Of a stretch of 64,000 nt of DNA, positions 51,849-59,788 are shown piece after piece. Source of the stretch: Goekera deserti (GTDB taxonomy: Bacteria; Actinomycetota; Actinomycetes; Mycobacteriales; Geodermatophilaceae); NCBI RefSeq assembly GCF_010685995.1, contig NZ_JAAGWK010000008.1, forward strand, positions 1 through 64,000, read 5' to 3'. The translations under genes and the position numbers were made by a program. Positions within the stretch are counted from its first letter, which is position 1, and the number at the start of each line of letters is the position of its first letter. The notes beneath the pieces are model-generated. The model was not told where the DNA came from. It did no database searches and worked only from the letters and a program-made list of their open reading frames with translations.

Positions 51849-52688
51849 GTGACGCAGCAGACCGGCACCGACCGCTGGACCCCGCTCGACGGGACGACGA
51901 ACACCCGCGACCTGGGTGGCCTGCCGACCACCGACGGCGGCACGACCGTCAGCGGACGGGTGCTGCGCAGCGACAACCTGCAGACGCTGTCCGAGGCCGA
52001 CGTGCGCCGGCTGGTCGACGAGCTGGACCTGCGCCAGGTGATCGACCTGCGCACCACGGCCGAGGTGCTGCTGGAGGGCCGCGGGCCGCTGCGGGAGGTG
52101 CCCTCGGTGGTGCACCGGCACTTCACGCTGCTGCCCGAGCGGGGGGAGCGCACCGACGTGTTCGCCGCCGAGGAGCCGGACGCCCCGGCACCCGAGCTGA
52201 CGACGGGCTGGGCGGAGTCGCTGCTGCCGCGCCAGGTCGCCGAGGGCACCGAGCAGGAGCACCCGGCGGTGCGCGCCTACCTGGGCTACCTGGTGGACGG
52301 GCGGGACAACGTGCTCGGCGCGCTGCGGGCACTGGCCTCCGGGGAGGGCGCCGCGGTGGTGCACTGCGCCGCGGGCAAGGACCGCACCGGCGTCGTCGTC
52401 GCCCTGGCCCTGGCGGTGGCCGGGGTGGAGCGGGAGGCGATCGTCGCCGACTACGCCCAGACCGCCGAGGTCATCGACGCCCTGGTGGCCAAGCTGGCCA
52501 CCAGCCCCACCTACGCCCAGGACATGGCCTCCCGGGACGTGGCCAGTCACACCCCGCAGGCCGGGACGATGCGCCGGGTGCTCGAGGTGCTCGACGAGCT
52601 GCACGGCGGGCCGGTCGGCTGGCTGACCGAGCACGGCTTCGGCCCCGACGAGCAGGCCGCGCTGCGCGCCCGGCTCCGCGAGGCCTGA
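51849..52688 (+). CDS. Protein-tyrosine phosphatase, PtpB-like
   Basis: The 279-residue protein has the P-loop VHCAAGKDRTGVVVALAL near residue 172; HCxxGKDRTG with a Lys and Asp is typical of the actinobacterial PtpB (Rv0153c) family that can dephosphorylate phosphotyrosine and phosphoinositides. The N-terminus DGTTNTRDLGGLPTTDGGTT and IDLRTTAEV fit the family. Two adjacent GTG codons at 51846/51849 may start it. No signal peptide; mycobacterial PtpB is secreted by an unknown path. It stands alone after gntP. Confidence 0.92.
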   Translation: MTQQTGTDRWTPLDGTTNTRDLGGLPTTDGGTTVSGRVLRSDNLQTLSEADVRRLVDELDLRQVIDLRTTAEVLLEGRGPLREVPSVVHRHFTLLPERGERTDVFAAEEPDAPAPELTTGWAESLLPRQVAEGTEQEHPAVRAYLGYLVDGRDNVLGALRALASGEGAAVVHCAAGKDRTGVVVALALAVAGVEREAIVADYAQTAEVIDALVAKLATSPTYAQDMASRDVASHTPQAGTMRRVLEVLDELHGGPVGWLTEHGFGPDEQAALRARLREA

Positions 52689-52829
52689 GTCCCCGGCCGG
52701 TCCGCGCGTCCGGCCCCCCTACCGGCCCCGGACAGCAGTCGACCCCGGTCCTCCCGCGGGGGGAGGACACCGGGGTCGGTGTGCGGCCACGTCCCGAGGG
52801 GGGACGACGGCGTCAGTGCCGGCGCTGGG

Positions 52830-52985
52830 TCAGCGCACGTACATCGACGGCAGACTGCCGTTGGCCAGGGTCAGCAGGTCGTCACGCATGGCGGGGCTGC
52901 TGGTGCGGGCCAGGGCGCGGTCGATGGCGCGGCGGGTACGGGCGGCCTGCCGACGCTGACGCCAGCTGGAGGTCACGCTGCTCAT
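52830..52985 (-). CDS. Small basic hypothetical protein, 51 aa
   Basis: ATG 52985 with AGGA upstream opens MSSVTSSWRQRRQAARTRRA, continuing IDRALARTSSPAMRDDLLTL and ending ANGSLPSMYVR. It is Arg-rich and helical, without Cys or a membrane segment. Its upstream 120 nt hold several inverted repeats. It follows ptsI on the same strand after a terminator, so it should have its own promoter. The type is common in actinobacteria but has no name I know. Confidence 0.7.
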   Translation of the reverse strand: MSSVTSSWRQRRQAARTRRAIDRALARTSSPAMRDDLLTLANGSLPSMYVR

Positions 52986-53022
52986 CTCGGTCCTGCTCTC
53001 TGTTCTCTGTGCGGTGTGGTGC

Positions 53023-53104
53023 CACCTGACTCAACCCAGGTGACAGCTCCTATGTTCCTACGGAACACAGGTCACATCGGTAGGTGACCATCGGAACTTC
53101 ACCT
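53023..53104. promoter_or_regulatory. Cluster of inverted repeats before the 51-aa gene
   Basis: Within 82 nt: CACCTG-N8-CAGGTG (53023-53042), TGTTCC-TAC-GGAACA (53053-53067), GGTCAC-N8-GTGACC (53070-53089) and AGGTGA-N11-TCACCT (53082-53104). AGGTGAC recurs at 53038 and 53082, 44 bp (four turns) apart. This density suggests binding of more than one regulator molecule. Regulators not identified. Confidence 0.5.
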
Positions 53105-53230
53105 GATGGACGCAGAAACAGTCCCGAAGTGACGCACCCCACCCACCGTTCACCCCGATCGGGTGAGGCTCCCGGCCGCAGGCGCCGACCCCGGTGACCC
53201 ACGCCTCACCGCCCACCCCGCAGACGCCGA

Positions 53231-53262
53231 CGGCCCGCTCCCCCGGTGGGGTGAGCGGGCCG
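53231..53262 (-). terminator. Hairpin after ptsI
   Basis: CGGCCCGCTC and GAGCGGGCCG are perfect 10-bp arms around a 12-nt loop that can itself pair (CCCC/GGGG), 18 nt past the ptsI stop on the minus strand. Confidence 0.7.
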
Positions 53263-53280
53263 CATGGCGAGCCGGTGTGG

Positions 53281-55002
53281 TCAGCCGGCGAGCACCGCGC
53301 GCACGGCCTCACGGGCCTCAGCGGGGTCGGCCGCGGCCAGCGCCACCTCGGCGGCGCGCCGGCAGGTGGCCAGGTCCACGGTCGCCAGCTTCGCGCCCAC
53401 CCCGGACACCGAGGACGCCGCGCAGGACAGCGAGGTGATGCCCAGACCCACCAGCACGCAGGCCAGCGCCGGGTCCGCCGCCGCCTCACCACAGACGCCC
53501 ACCGGCTTGCCGGCCCGCTGCCCGGCCGCGGCGGTGGCCGCCACGAGGGCCAGCAGAGCCGGCTGCCACGGGTCGGTCAGGTCGGCCAGGTCGGCCGACA
53601 GCCGGTCGGCGGCCAGCGTGTACTGGGACAGGTCGTTCGTGCCGATCGACAGGAAGTCCAGGTGCTCCAGGAACCGGTCGGCCAGCACGGCCACCGACGG
53701 CACCTCCACCATCACCCCGGGCACCAGGCCGCGCTCGCGCACCGCGGCGGCGAAGTCGGCGGCCTCGGCGACGGTGGCCACCATGGGCGCCATCACCCAC
53801 GGCGTGGACCCGGTGGCCCGCGCCGCCTGGGCGACGGCGTCCAGCTGGCGGGTGAGCAGGCCCGGGTCGCGGCGGGCGATGCGCAGGCCACGCACGCCGA
53901 GCGCGGGGTTGGCCTCGTCCGGCGGGGTGGCGAAGGCCAGCGGCTTGTCCGACCCGGCGTCGAGGGTGCGCAGCACCACCTTCTGGCCCGGGAACGCCTC
54001 GAACACCGCGGCGTAGCCCTGCGCCTGCTCGTCGACCGTCGGCTCCTCGGCGCGACCGAGGAACGCCAGCTCCGTGCGCAGCAGCCCGACCCCCTCGGCG
54101 TGCGCGGCCGCGGCGGCCTGCGCGCCGGCGCCGTCCTGCACGTTGGCCAGGACCGCCACGGCGTGCCCGTCCCGGGTGCGCGCCGGGCCCCGGTAGGTGG
54201 CCAGCGCGGCCGCCACCTCGGCGGCCTCGGCCACCCGGGCCTGCGCCCGGGCCGGGTCAGGGTCGACGGTGACCGTGCCCTGCTCGCCGTCGACCAGCAC
54301 GGTCGCGCCCACCGGGACGTCGTCCAGACCGCCCACACCGACCACGCAGGGCAGGCCGAGCTGGCGGGCGATGATCGCGGTGTGGCTGGTGGAGCCGCCC
54401 AGCCGGGTGGCCAGCGCGACCACCAGCGTCGGGTCCAGGCCCGCGGTGTCGGCGGGTGCGAGGTCGTCGGCGAGCAGCACCGAGGGCACGTCCGGGTTCG
54501 GCACGCCGGGCTCCCGCTGGCCGGTCAGCTCGGCGACCACGCGGTCCCGGATGTCCAGCACGTCGGTGACCCGCTCGGCCATCAGCCCGCCGAGGCTGGT
54601 GAACAGGTCGGCGAACTGGGTGGCCGCGGCGACGGTGGCGACGGGCGCCGACGCGCCGGCGTCGATGCGCTGCTCGACCGCGGACAGCAGGCCGCGGTCC
54701 CGGGCCAGGCCCGCGGTGGTGGCCAGCACCGCGGCGCTCACCCCGGTGGTCGCGGCGGCACGGTCGGCCAGCCGGCCCGCGACGAGCTCGGCGGCAGCGG
54801 CGAACCGGGCCTTCTCGGCCGGGCGCGCGTCCTCGGCGACCGGGCTCTCGTCGTCCCCGGGCAGCTGGACGGCGCCGGCCGGGCGGATCACCGGGCCCAG
54901 TGCGACCCCGGGCACGACCGGCGTGCCGGCGAGCACGACCGGCGTGCCGCCGTCCGCGGTGTTGCCCGACGTGGTGCCCCGGACCGGACTGGTGATCGAC
55001 AT
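53281..55002 (-). CDS. ptsI: PTS enzyme I
   Basis: The 573-residue enzyme phosphorylates HPr from phosphoenolpyruvate. The phospho-His is His207 in LGGSTSHTAIIARQLGLP; the C-terminal PEP-binding domain shows GVGLLRTELAFLGR, TLDAGSDKPLAF, NPALGVRGLRIA and the end block FLSIGTNDLSQYTLAADR with VCGEAAADP. ATG 55002 has GAGGAG upstream; the earlier in-frame start would add 26 poorly conserved residues. It is divergent from fruR-fruK-fruA-ptsH and together with it forms a complete fructose PTS. Confidence 0.96.
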   Translation of the reverse strand: MSITSPVRGTTSGNTADGGTPVVLAGTPVVPGVALGPVIRPAGAVQLPGDDESPVAEDARPAEKARFAAAAELVAGRLADRAAATTGVSAAVLATTAGLARDRGLLSAVEQRIDAGASAPVATVAAATQFADLFTSLGGLMAERVTDVLDIRDRVVAELTGQREPGVPNPDVPSVLLADDLAPADTAGLDPTLVVALATRLGGSTSHTAIIARQLGLPCVVGVGGLDDVPVGATVLVDGEQGTVTVDPDPARAQARVAEAAEVAAALATYRGPARTRDGHAVAVLANVQDGAGAQAAAAAHAEGVGLLRTELAFLGRAEEPTVDEQAQGYAAVFEAFPGQKVVLRTLDAGSDKPLAFATPPDEANPALGVRGLRIARRDPGLLTRQLDAVAQAARATGSTPWVMAPMVATVAEAADFAAAVRERGLVPGVMVEVPSVAVLADRFLEHLDFLSIGTNDLSQYTLAADRLSADLADLTDPWQPALLALVAATAAAGQRAGKPVGVCGEAAADPALACVLVGLGITSLSCAASSVSGVGAKLATVDLATCRRAAEVALAAADPAEAREAVRAVLAG

Positions 55003-55389
55003 CGTGTTCTCGCTCCTCGCTCGCGGTGGACGCCTGGCGCCTGCGACGTCGGCGGCGCTGGTCGGTGACGACGGCGGCACTGCTGGGTGTGGCGCCGGTC
55101 ATGCCTGGTGAGCATCGTGCTCCTCCGCCCCCGCCGCCGCCACCCACCCGGCCCGGATGTGCAACCCGGGCTCACGACGAGCAGGCTGTGACCGTCCCGG
55201 TGACCCGGATCACCGATACCTCTTGACGATCCCACCAGATCCCACGTAGAACAACACAAGCGGGCACCGAAAACCACACACCCGGCACTCCACCTGCCGG
55301 ACGTCCGCACGACTCCGGACCACGCACGGTGGACCAGGTCGACGATCCGCACTTTTTCGGGCTCGAGTCAGGTGACGGGAGGAGACGGG
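55003..55389. other. Control region between ptsI and fruR
   Basis: This 387-nt divergent region includes a promoter for the fru operon (below). The sequence GAACAACACAAGC (55250-55262) resembles DeoR/FruR target half-sites. Sequence at 55020-55200 is GC-rich without features I can identify. Confidence 0.5.
55223..55252 (+). promoter_or_regulatory. fruR-fruK-fruA-ptsH promoter candidate
   Basis: TTGACG (55223-55228), an 18-nt spacer and TAGAAC (55247-55252) make a good principal-sigma promoter reading towards fruR, about 137 nt before its start. The GAACAACAC right after it would be a natural FruR site. Confidence 0.5.
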
Positions 55390-56157
55390 GTGTACGCCGA
55401 GGAACGTCAGCACGCGATCGCCGGACTGGTCTCCCAGCGCGGCCGGGTCGCCGTCACCGCCGTCGCCGAGCGGTTCGGGGTGACGACCGAGACGGTCCGC
55501 CGCGACCTCGCCGTGCTCGAGCGGGCCGGGATGCTGCGCCGGGTGCACGGCGGCGCGGTGCCCACCGCGGCGCTGAGCGTGACCGAGCCCGGGCTGGCCG
55601 AGCGGCGCGGCAGCCACCCCGCCCAGAAGCTGGCCATCGCCACGCTGGCGCTGTCGCTGGTGCCCGAGGCGGGGGGCAGCATCGTGCTGGACGGGGGCAG
55701 CTCGACCGCGGCCCTGGCCGGCCTGCTGCCCGGCGACCGCGACCTGCTCGCCGTCACCAACTCCGTGCCGATCGCCACCCGGGTGGCCGCGTCGCCGGGG
55801 ATCGGCCTGCACGTGCTGGGCGGCCGGGTCCGCGGGGTCACCCAGACCGCCGTCGGCAGCACCACCGAGGCCGCGCTGCGCGAGCTGCGGGTCGACGTCA
55901 CCTTCCTCGGCACCAACGGGCTGACGCCGGACCACGGCTTCACCACGCCCGACGAGGCCGAGGCCGCCGTCAAGCGGGCCATGGTCCGCGCCGGCCAGCG
56001 CGTCGTCGTGCTGGCCGACTCCACCAAGCTCGGCCGGGAGCACCTGGTGCGTTTCGCGTCGGCCGAGGACGTCGACGTCCTGGTCACCGACGCGGGCGCC
56101 GACCCGGAGACCGTGACCGAACTCGAGAACCAGGGGATCGAGGTGCTCGTCGCATGA
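55390..56157 (+). CDS. fruR: DeoR-family fructose operon regulator
   Basis: The 255-residue protein has an N-terminal DeoR helix-turn-helix (VAVTAVAERFGVTTETVRRDL, RRVHGGAV) and a C-terminal sugar-phosphate-binding domain (IVLDGGSSTAALA, FLGTNGLTPDHGFTTPDE, VLADSTKLGREH). GTG 55390 was chosen because GGAGGAG precedes it. It overlaps fruK by 4 nt; DeoR proteins with fruK/fruA sense fructose 1-phosphate. Confidence 0.93.
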   Translation: MYAEERQHAIAGLVSQRGRVAVTAVAERFGVTTETVRRDLAVLERAGMLRRVHGGAVPTAALSVTEPGLAERRGSHPAQKLAIATLALSLVPEAGGSIVLDGGSSTAALAGLLPGDRDLLAVTNSVPIATRVAASPGIGLHVLGGRVRGVTQTAVGSTTEAALRELRVDVTFLGTNGLTPDHGFTTPDEAEAAVKRAMVRAGQRVVVLADSTKLGREHLVRFASAEDVDVLVTDAGADPETVTELENQGIEVLVA

Positions 56158-57173
56158 GCCAGATGGTCACGCTGACCGCCAACCCGAGCCTGGACCGCAC
56201 CCTGGTGCTGCCCGGGCCGCTGGACCGCGGCAGCGTCGCCCGCCTCGGGGTGAGCAGCACCGAGCCCGGCGGCAAGGGCGTCAACGTGTCGCGCGCGGTC
56301 GCCGCGGCCGGGGCCGACGTCGTCTCGGTGCTGCCGGCCGCGGCCGACGACCCGATCGTCACCGCGCTGCACGGGCTGGGCCTGCGACTGGCCACCGTGC
56401 CGGTGGCCGGGGCGGTGCGCACCAACTACACGCTGGTCGAGCCGGACGGCACCACCACCAAGCTCAACGAACCCGGCAACGCCCTGGACGCCGAGACGCG
56501 CGCCGCCCTCACCGAGGCCCTGCGCGGCCACGCCGCCGGCGCCCGCTGGGTGGTCCTCTCCGGCTCGCTGCCGGCCGGCACGCCGGTCGACTGGTACGCC
56601 ACGCTCGTCCGGGCGCTGCGCGACACCGGTGCCCGGATCGCGGTGGACACCTCCGAGGCGCCCCTGCTGGCCCTGCTCGCCGCCGGCCGGGACGCCGTCC
56701 CGGACCTGCTGAAGCCGAACACCGAGGAGCTGGCCCAGCTGGCCGGCGTCCCGGAGGCCGAGGTCGTGGCCGACCCGGCCGCCGCGCTGGCCGCGGTCGC
56801 CACCCTGCACGAGCGGGGCGTGCACTCGGTGCTGCTGACCCTCGGCGGGGACGGCGCGATGCTGTCCACCGCCGACGGCGGCCTGTGGTCGGCCACGCCC
56901 CCGCCGGTCACCGTGCGCAGCACCGTGGGCGCCGGGGACTGCAGCCTGGCCGGCTACCTGCTGGCCGACCTGGCCGGCGCGGCCCCGGACGAGCGGCTGC
57001 GCAACGCCGTCGCCTACGGGTCGGCCAGTGCCTCGCTGCCCGGCTCCGCGGTGCCCACCCCCGACCAGGTGGACGGCTCGCTCGTCCGCGTCGTCCCGGG
57101 CCCCCCGATCACCACGGTCGAGCACCCGGCCGTCCCCGTCCCCGTCCCGGCCGCCGGCCGCGACGACCGCTGA
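56154..57173 (+). CDS. fruK: 1-Phosphofructokinase
   Basis: The 339-residue PfkB-family sugar kinase converts fructose 1-phosphate to fructose 1,6-bisphosphate. N-terminal VTLTANPSLDRTL, GGKGVNVSRAVAAAGADV and C-terminal STVGAGDCSLAGYLLADL with the catalytic Asp are the family signatures. ATG 56154 overlaps the fruR stop. A 35-residue Pro/Val-rich C-terminal tail is an oddity. Confidence 0.95.
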   Translation: MSQMVTLTANPSLDRTLVLPGPLDRGSVARLGVSSTEPGGKGVNVSRAVAAAGADVVSVLPAAADDPIVTALHGLGLRLATVPVAGAVRTNYTLVEPDGTTTKLNEPGNALDAETRAALTEALRGHAAGARWVVLSGSLPAGTPVDWYATLVRALRDTGARIAVDTSEAPLLALLAAGRDAVPDLLKPNTEELAQLAGVPEAEVVADPAAALAAVATLHERGVHSVLLTLGGDGAMLSTADGGLWSATPPPVTVRSTVGAGDCSLAGYLLADLAGAAPDERLRNAVAYGSASASLPGSAVPTPDQVDGSLVRVVPGPPITTVEHPAVPVPVPAAGRDDR

Positions 57174-57198
57174 ACCACCGACGCCGGAGGAACCACCC

Positions 57199-59352
57199 AT
57201 GTCCGAACTCATCACCACCGAACTGGTCGCGCTCGACGCCGACCTCGGTGCCGACAAGGGCAGCGTCATCCGGCGCCTGGCGACCCTCGTCGCCGACGCC
57301 GGCCGTGCCACCGGCGCCGAGGGGCTGTACGGCGACGCGATGGACCGCGAGTCCAAGGCGGCCACCGGCCTGCCCGGCGGCATCGCCATCCCGCACTGCC
57401 GCTCCGCCGCGGTCACCCAGGCATCACTCGCCTTCGGCCGGCTGCGCCCGGCGGTCGACTTCGGCGCCCCGGACGGCCCGGCCGAGCTGGTCTTCCTCAT
57501 CGCCGCCCCCGAGCACGGCGACGCCGACCACCTGACGCTGCTCACCGCCCTGGCCCGCGCCCTGGTGCGCTCGGAGTTCACCGACTCGCTGCGCGCGGCG
57601 ACGACGCCGGCCGAGATCGTGCAGCTGGTGCAGGACGTCGTCTCCCCGCCGCCGGCGCCCGCGGACGCCGCCCCGGGTGGCGCCGCGGCCGGTGCCACCG
57701 CTGCGGCAGCCGCCGCGCCGGCCGCGGCGAACACCGCCTCGGCCGGGGCGGGCCGCTCGCTGGTCGCGGTCAGCGCCTGCCCGACCGGCATCGCGCACAC
57801 CTACATGGCCGCCGACAAGCTGACCGCGGCCGCGAAGGAGATGGGCGTCGAGCTGCACGTGGAGACGCAGGGCTCCTCGGGCTCCACCCCGCTGGACCCG
57901 GCGGTGATCCGCAATGCGGCCGCCGTCATCTTCGCCGTCGACGTGGGCGTCAAGGACAAGGAGCGGTTCACCGGCAAGCCGGTGATCCAGTCGGGCACCA
58001 AGCGGGCGATGAACGAGCCCCAGGTGATGATCCGCGAGGCGCTGGCCGCCGCGGACGACCCGAACGCCCGCCGCGTCGAGGGCGGCGGGGGCGGGGACGC
58101 CGCGGCCGCGAACGCCGGCGGCAAGCCGGGCACCGGCACCGAGATCCGCCGCTGGCTGCTCACCGGCGTCAGCTACATGATCCCGTTCGTCGCCGCGGGT
58201 GGGCTGCTGATCGCGCTGGGCTTCCTGTTCGGCGGGTACCAGATCGTGAACCCCGACCCGAGCTCCGCCGACGGGGCCAGCTACGCGGCCAACTGGGCAC
58301 TGAACAACACCCTCTTCAACCTGCCCAGCGCCGCTCCGCTCGAGGGCCTGAACGACGGGCTGCTCGGCTACCTCGGCGCCCTGTGCACCGTGCTCGGCCA
58401 AGCGGCCTTCGGCTTCCTCGTCCCGGCGCTCGCGGGGTACATCGCCTACGCGATCGCCGACCGGCCCGGCATCGTGCCGGGCTTCGTCGTCGGCGCAGTC
58501 TCGCTGACCGTGGGCGCAGGCTTCCTCGGTGGTCTGGTCGGCGGCATCATCGCCGGCTTCGCGGCGAAGTGGATCGCCGGGTGGAAGCTGCCCACGTGGG
58601 CTCGCGGGCTGCAGCCCGTGGTGATCATCCCGCTGCTGGCCACGCTGATCTCCAGCGGGCTCATGGTCGTCCTCCTCGGTCGCCCGCTGGCCGCCGCGCT
58701 CACCGGTCTGGGAGACTTCCTCAACGGCCTGACCGGCACCTCGGCGATCCTCCTCGGGATCATCCTCGGCCTGATGATGTGCTTCGACCTGGGTGGCCCG
58801 GTCAACAAGGCCGCCTACGTCTTCGCCACCACCGGGCTCACGGCCGCGGCCACCAGCGGCCCCCTCGTCATCATGGCGACGGTGATGGCCGCCGGCATGG
58901 TGCCCCCGCTGGCGATGGCCATCTCCAGCACCATCCTGCGGCCGAAGCTGTACACCGCGGCCGAGCGCGACAACGGCAAGGCCGCCTGGCTGCTCGGCGC
59001 CTCCTTCATCTCCGAGGGAGCCATCCCGTTCGCGGCCGCCGACCCCCTGCGGGTCATCCCATCGATGATGCTGGGTGGGGCCACCACCGGTGCCATCGTG
59101 GCCGGCCTCGGGCTGGAGCTGCGAGCGCCGCACGGCGGCGTGTTCGTCTTCTTCGCGATGAGCAACGCCGTGCTGTTCATCCTCGCCGTCCTCATCGGTG
59201 CGCTGGTGGGTGGCGTGGCCGTGACGATCGCCAAGAGCGTCGGTCGCGGCAAGGCCGGTGACGACGCAGCCGTCGCCGCCGGCGACCCCCGCGCCGAGGC
59301 CGTGCAGCCCACTCGGCAGGACACTCCCGCTGTGGCCCGCAGCCAGAGCTGA
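57199..59352 (+). CDS. fruA: PTS fructose transporter, EIIABC fusion
   Basis: The 717-residue transporter is a single chain. EIIA comes first (phospho-His66 in GIAIPHCRSA), then an Ala/Gly-rich linker, EIIB (phospho-Cys194 in VSACPTGIAHTYMAADKL), a second linker and the EIIC membrane domain (from about 315: LLTGVSYMIPFVAAGGLLIA). It imports fructose as fructose 1-phosphate. It follows fruK by 25 nt. Confidence 0.96.
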   Translation: MSELITTELVALDADLGADKGSVIRRLATLVADAGRATGAEGLYGDAMDRESKAATGLPGGIAIPHCRSAAVTQASLAFGRLRPAVDFGAPDGPAELVFLIAAPEHGDADHLTLLTALARALVRSEFTDSLRAATTPAEIVQLVQDVVSPPPAPADAAPGGAAAGATAAAAAAPAAANTASAGAGRSLVAVSACPTGIAHTYMAADKLTAAAKEMGVELHVETQGSSGSTPLDPAVIRNAAAVIFAVDVGVKDKERFTGKPVIQSGTKRAMNEPQVMIREALAAADDPNARRVEGGGGGDAAAANAGGKPGTGTEIRRWLLTGVSYMIPFVAAGGLLIALGFLFGGYQIVNPDPSSADGASYAANWALNNTLFNLPSAAPLEGLNDGLLGYLGALCTVLGQAAFGFLVPALAGYIAYAIADRPGIVPGFVVGAVSLTVGAGFLGGLVGGIIAGFAAKWIAGWKLPTWARGLQPVVIIPLLATLISSGLMVVLLGRPLAAALTGLGDFLNGLTGTSAILLGIILGLMMCFDLGGPVNKAAYVFATTGLTAAATSGPLVIMATVMAAGMVPPLAMAISSTILRPKLYTAAERDNGKAAWLLGASFISEGAIPFAAADPLRVIPSMMLGGATTGAIVAGLGLELRAPHGGVFVFFAMSNAVLFILAVLIGALVGGVAVTIAKSVGRGKAGDDAAVAAGDPRAEAVQPTRQDTPAVARSQS

Positions 59353-59397
59353 CACGATCACCCTGAGATCCGTCCCACACGACGAGAGAGAGGCCCC

Positions 59398-59658
59398 ATG
59401 CCCAGCCAGACCGTGACCGTCGGCAGCGCCGTCGGTCTGCACGCCCGCCCTGCCGCCCTGATCGCAGAGGCGGTGAGCAAGTCCGGTGTGCCGGTCACGC
59501 TGTCCACGCCCGGCGGCAACCCGGTCGACGCCGGCTCGCCGCTGATGATCATGACGTTGGGCGCCAAGTCGGGCACCGACGTCACCGTCACGAGCGACGA
59601 CGAGACCGTCCTGGCCCAGATCGCCGAGATGGTCGCCAAGGACCTCGACGCCGAGTGA
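59398..59658 (+). CDS. ptsH: Phosphocarrier protein HPr
   Basis: The 86-residue carrier has the active-site His15 in VGLHARPAALI and the Ser region LGAKSGTD (near residue 58; the regulatory Ser46 position is Ser47 here, in GSPLMIM, and its use in regulation is not implied). It transfers phosphate from PtsI to FruA. It follows fruA by 45 nt with GAGAGAGG upstream. Confidence 0.95.
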   Translation: MPSQTVTVGSAVGLHARPAALIAEAVSKSGVPVTLSTPGGNPVDAGSPLMIMTLGAKSGTDVTVTSDDETVLAQIAEMVAKDLDAE

Positions 59659-59698
59659 CGGCCTGACCGCACCACCGGCTCGACGGACCACCAGAACC

Positions 59699-59746
59699 GA
59701 CACGAACCGCCCGCCGAGATGGCCATCTTGGCGGGCGGTTCGTGTC
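59699..59746. terminator. Bidirectional terminator hairpin
   Basis: Arms of 24 nt (GACACGAACCGCCCGCC at the base, GGCC at the centre) with one G-T mismatch form a fully double-stranded palindrome between the convergent ptsH and E2 genes, the expected place for a shared terminator. Confidence 0.8.
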
Positions 59747-59788
59747 ACATGTGGACCGCGCAGGGTCGCGCGGGTCAGGTCGCGCGGG

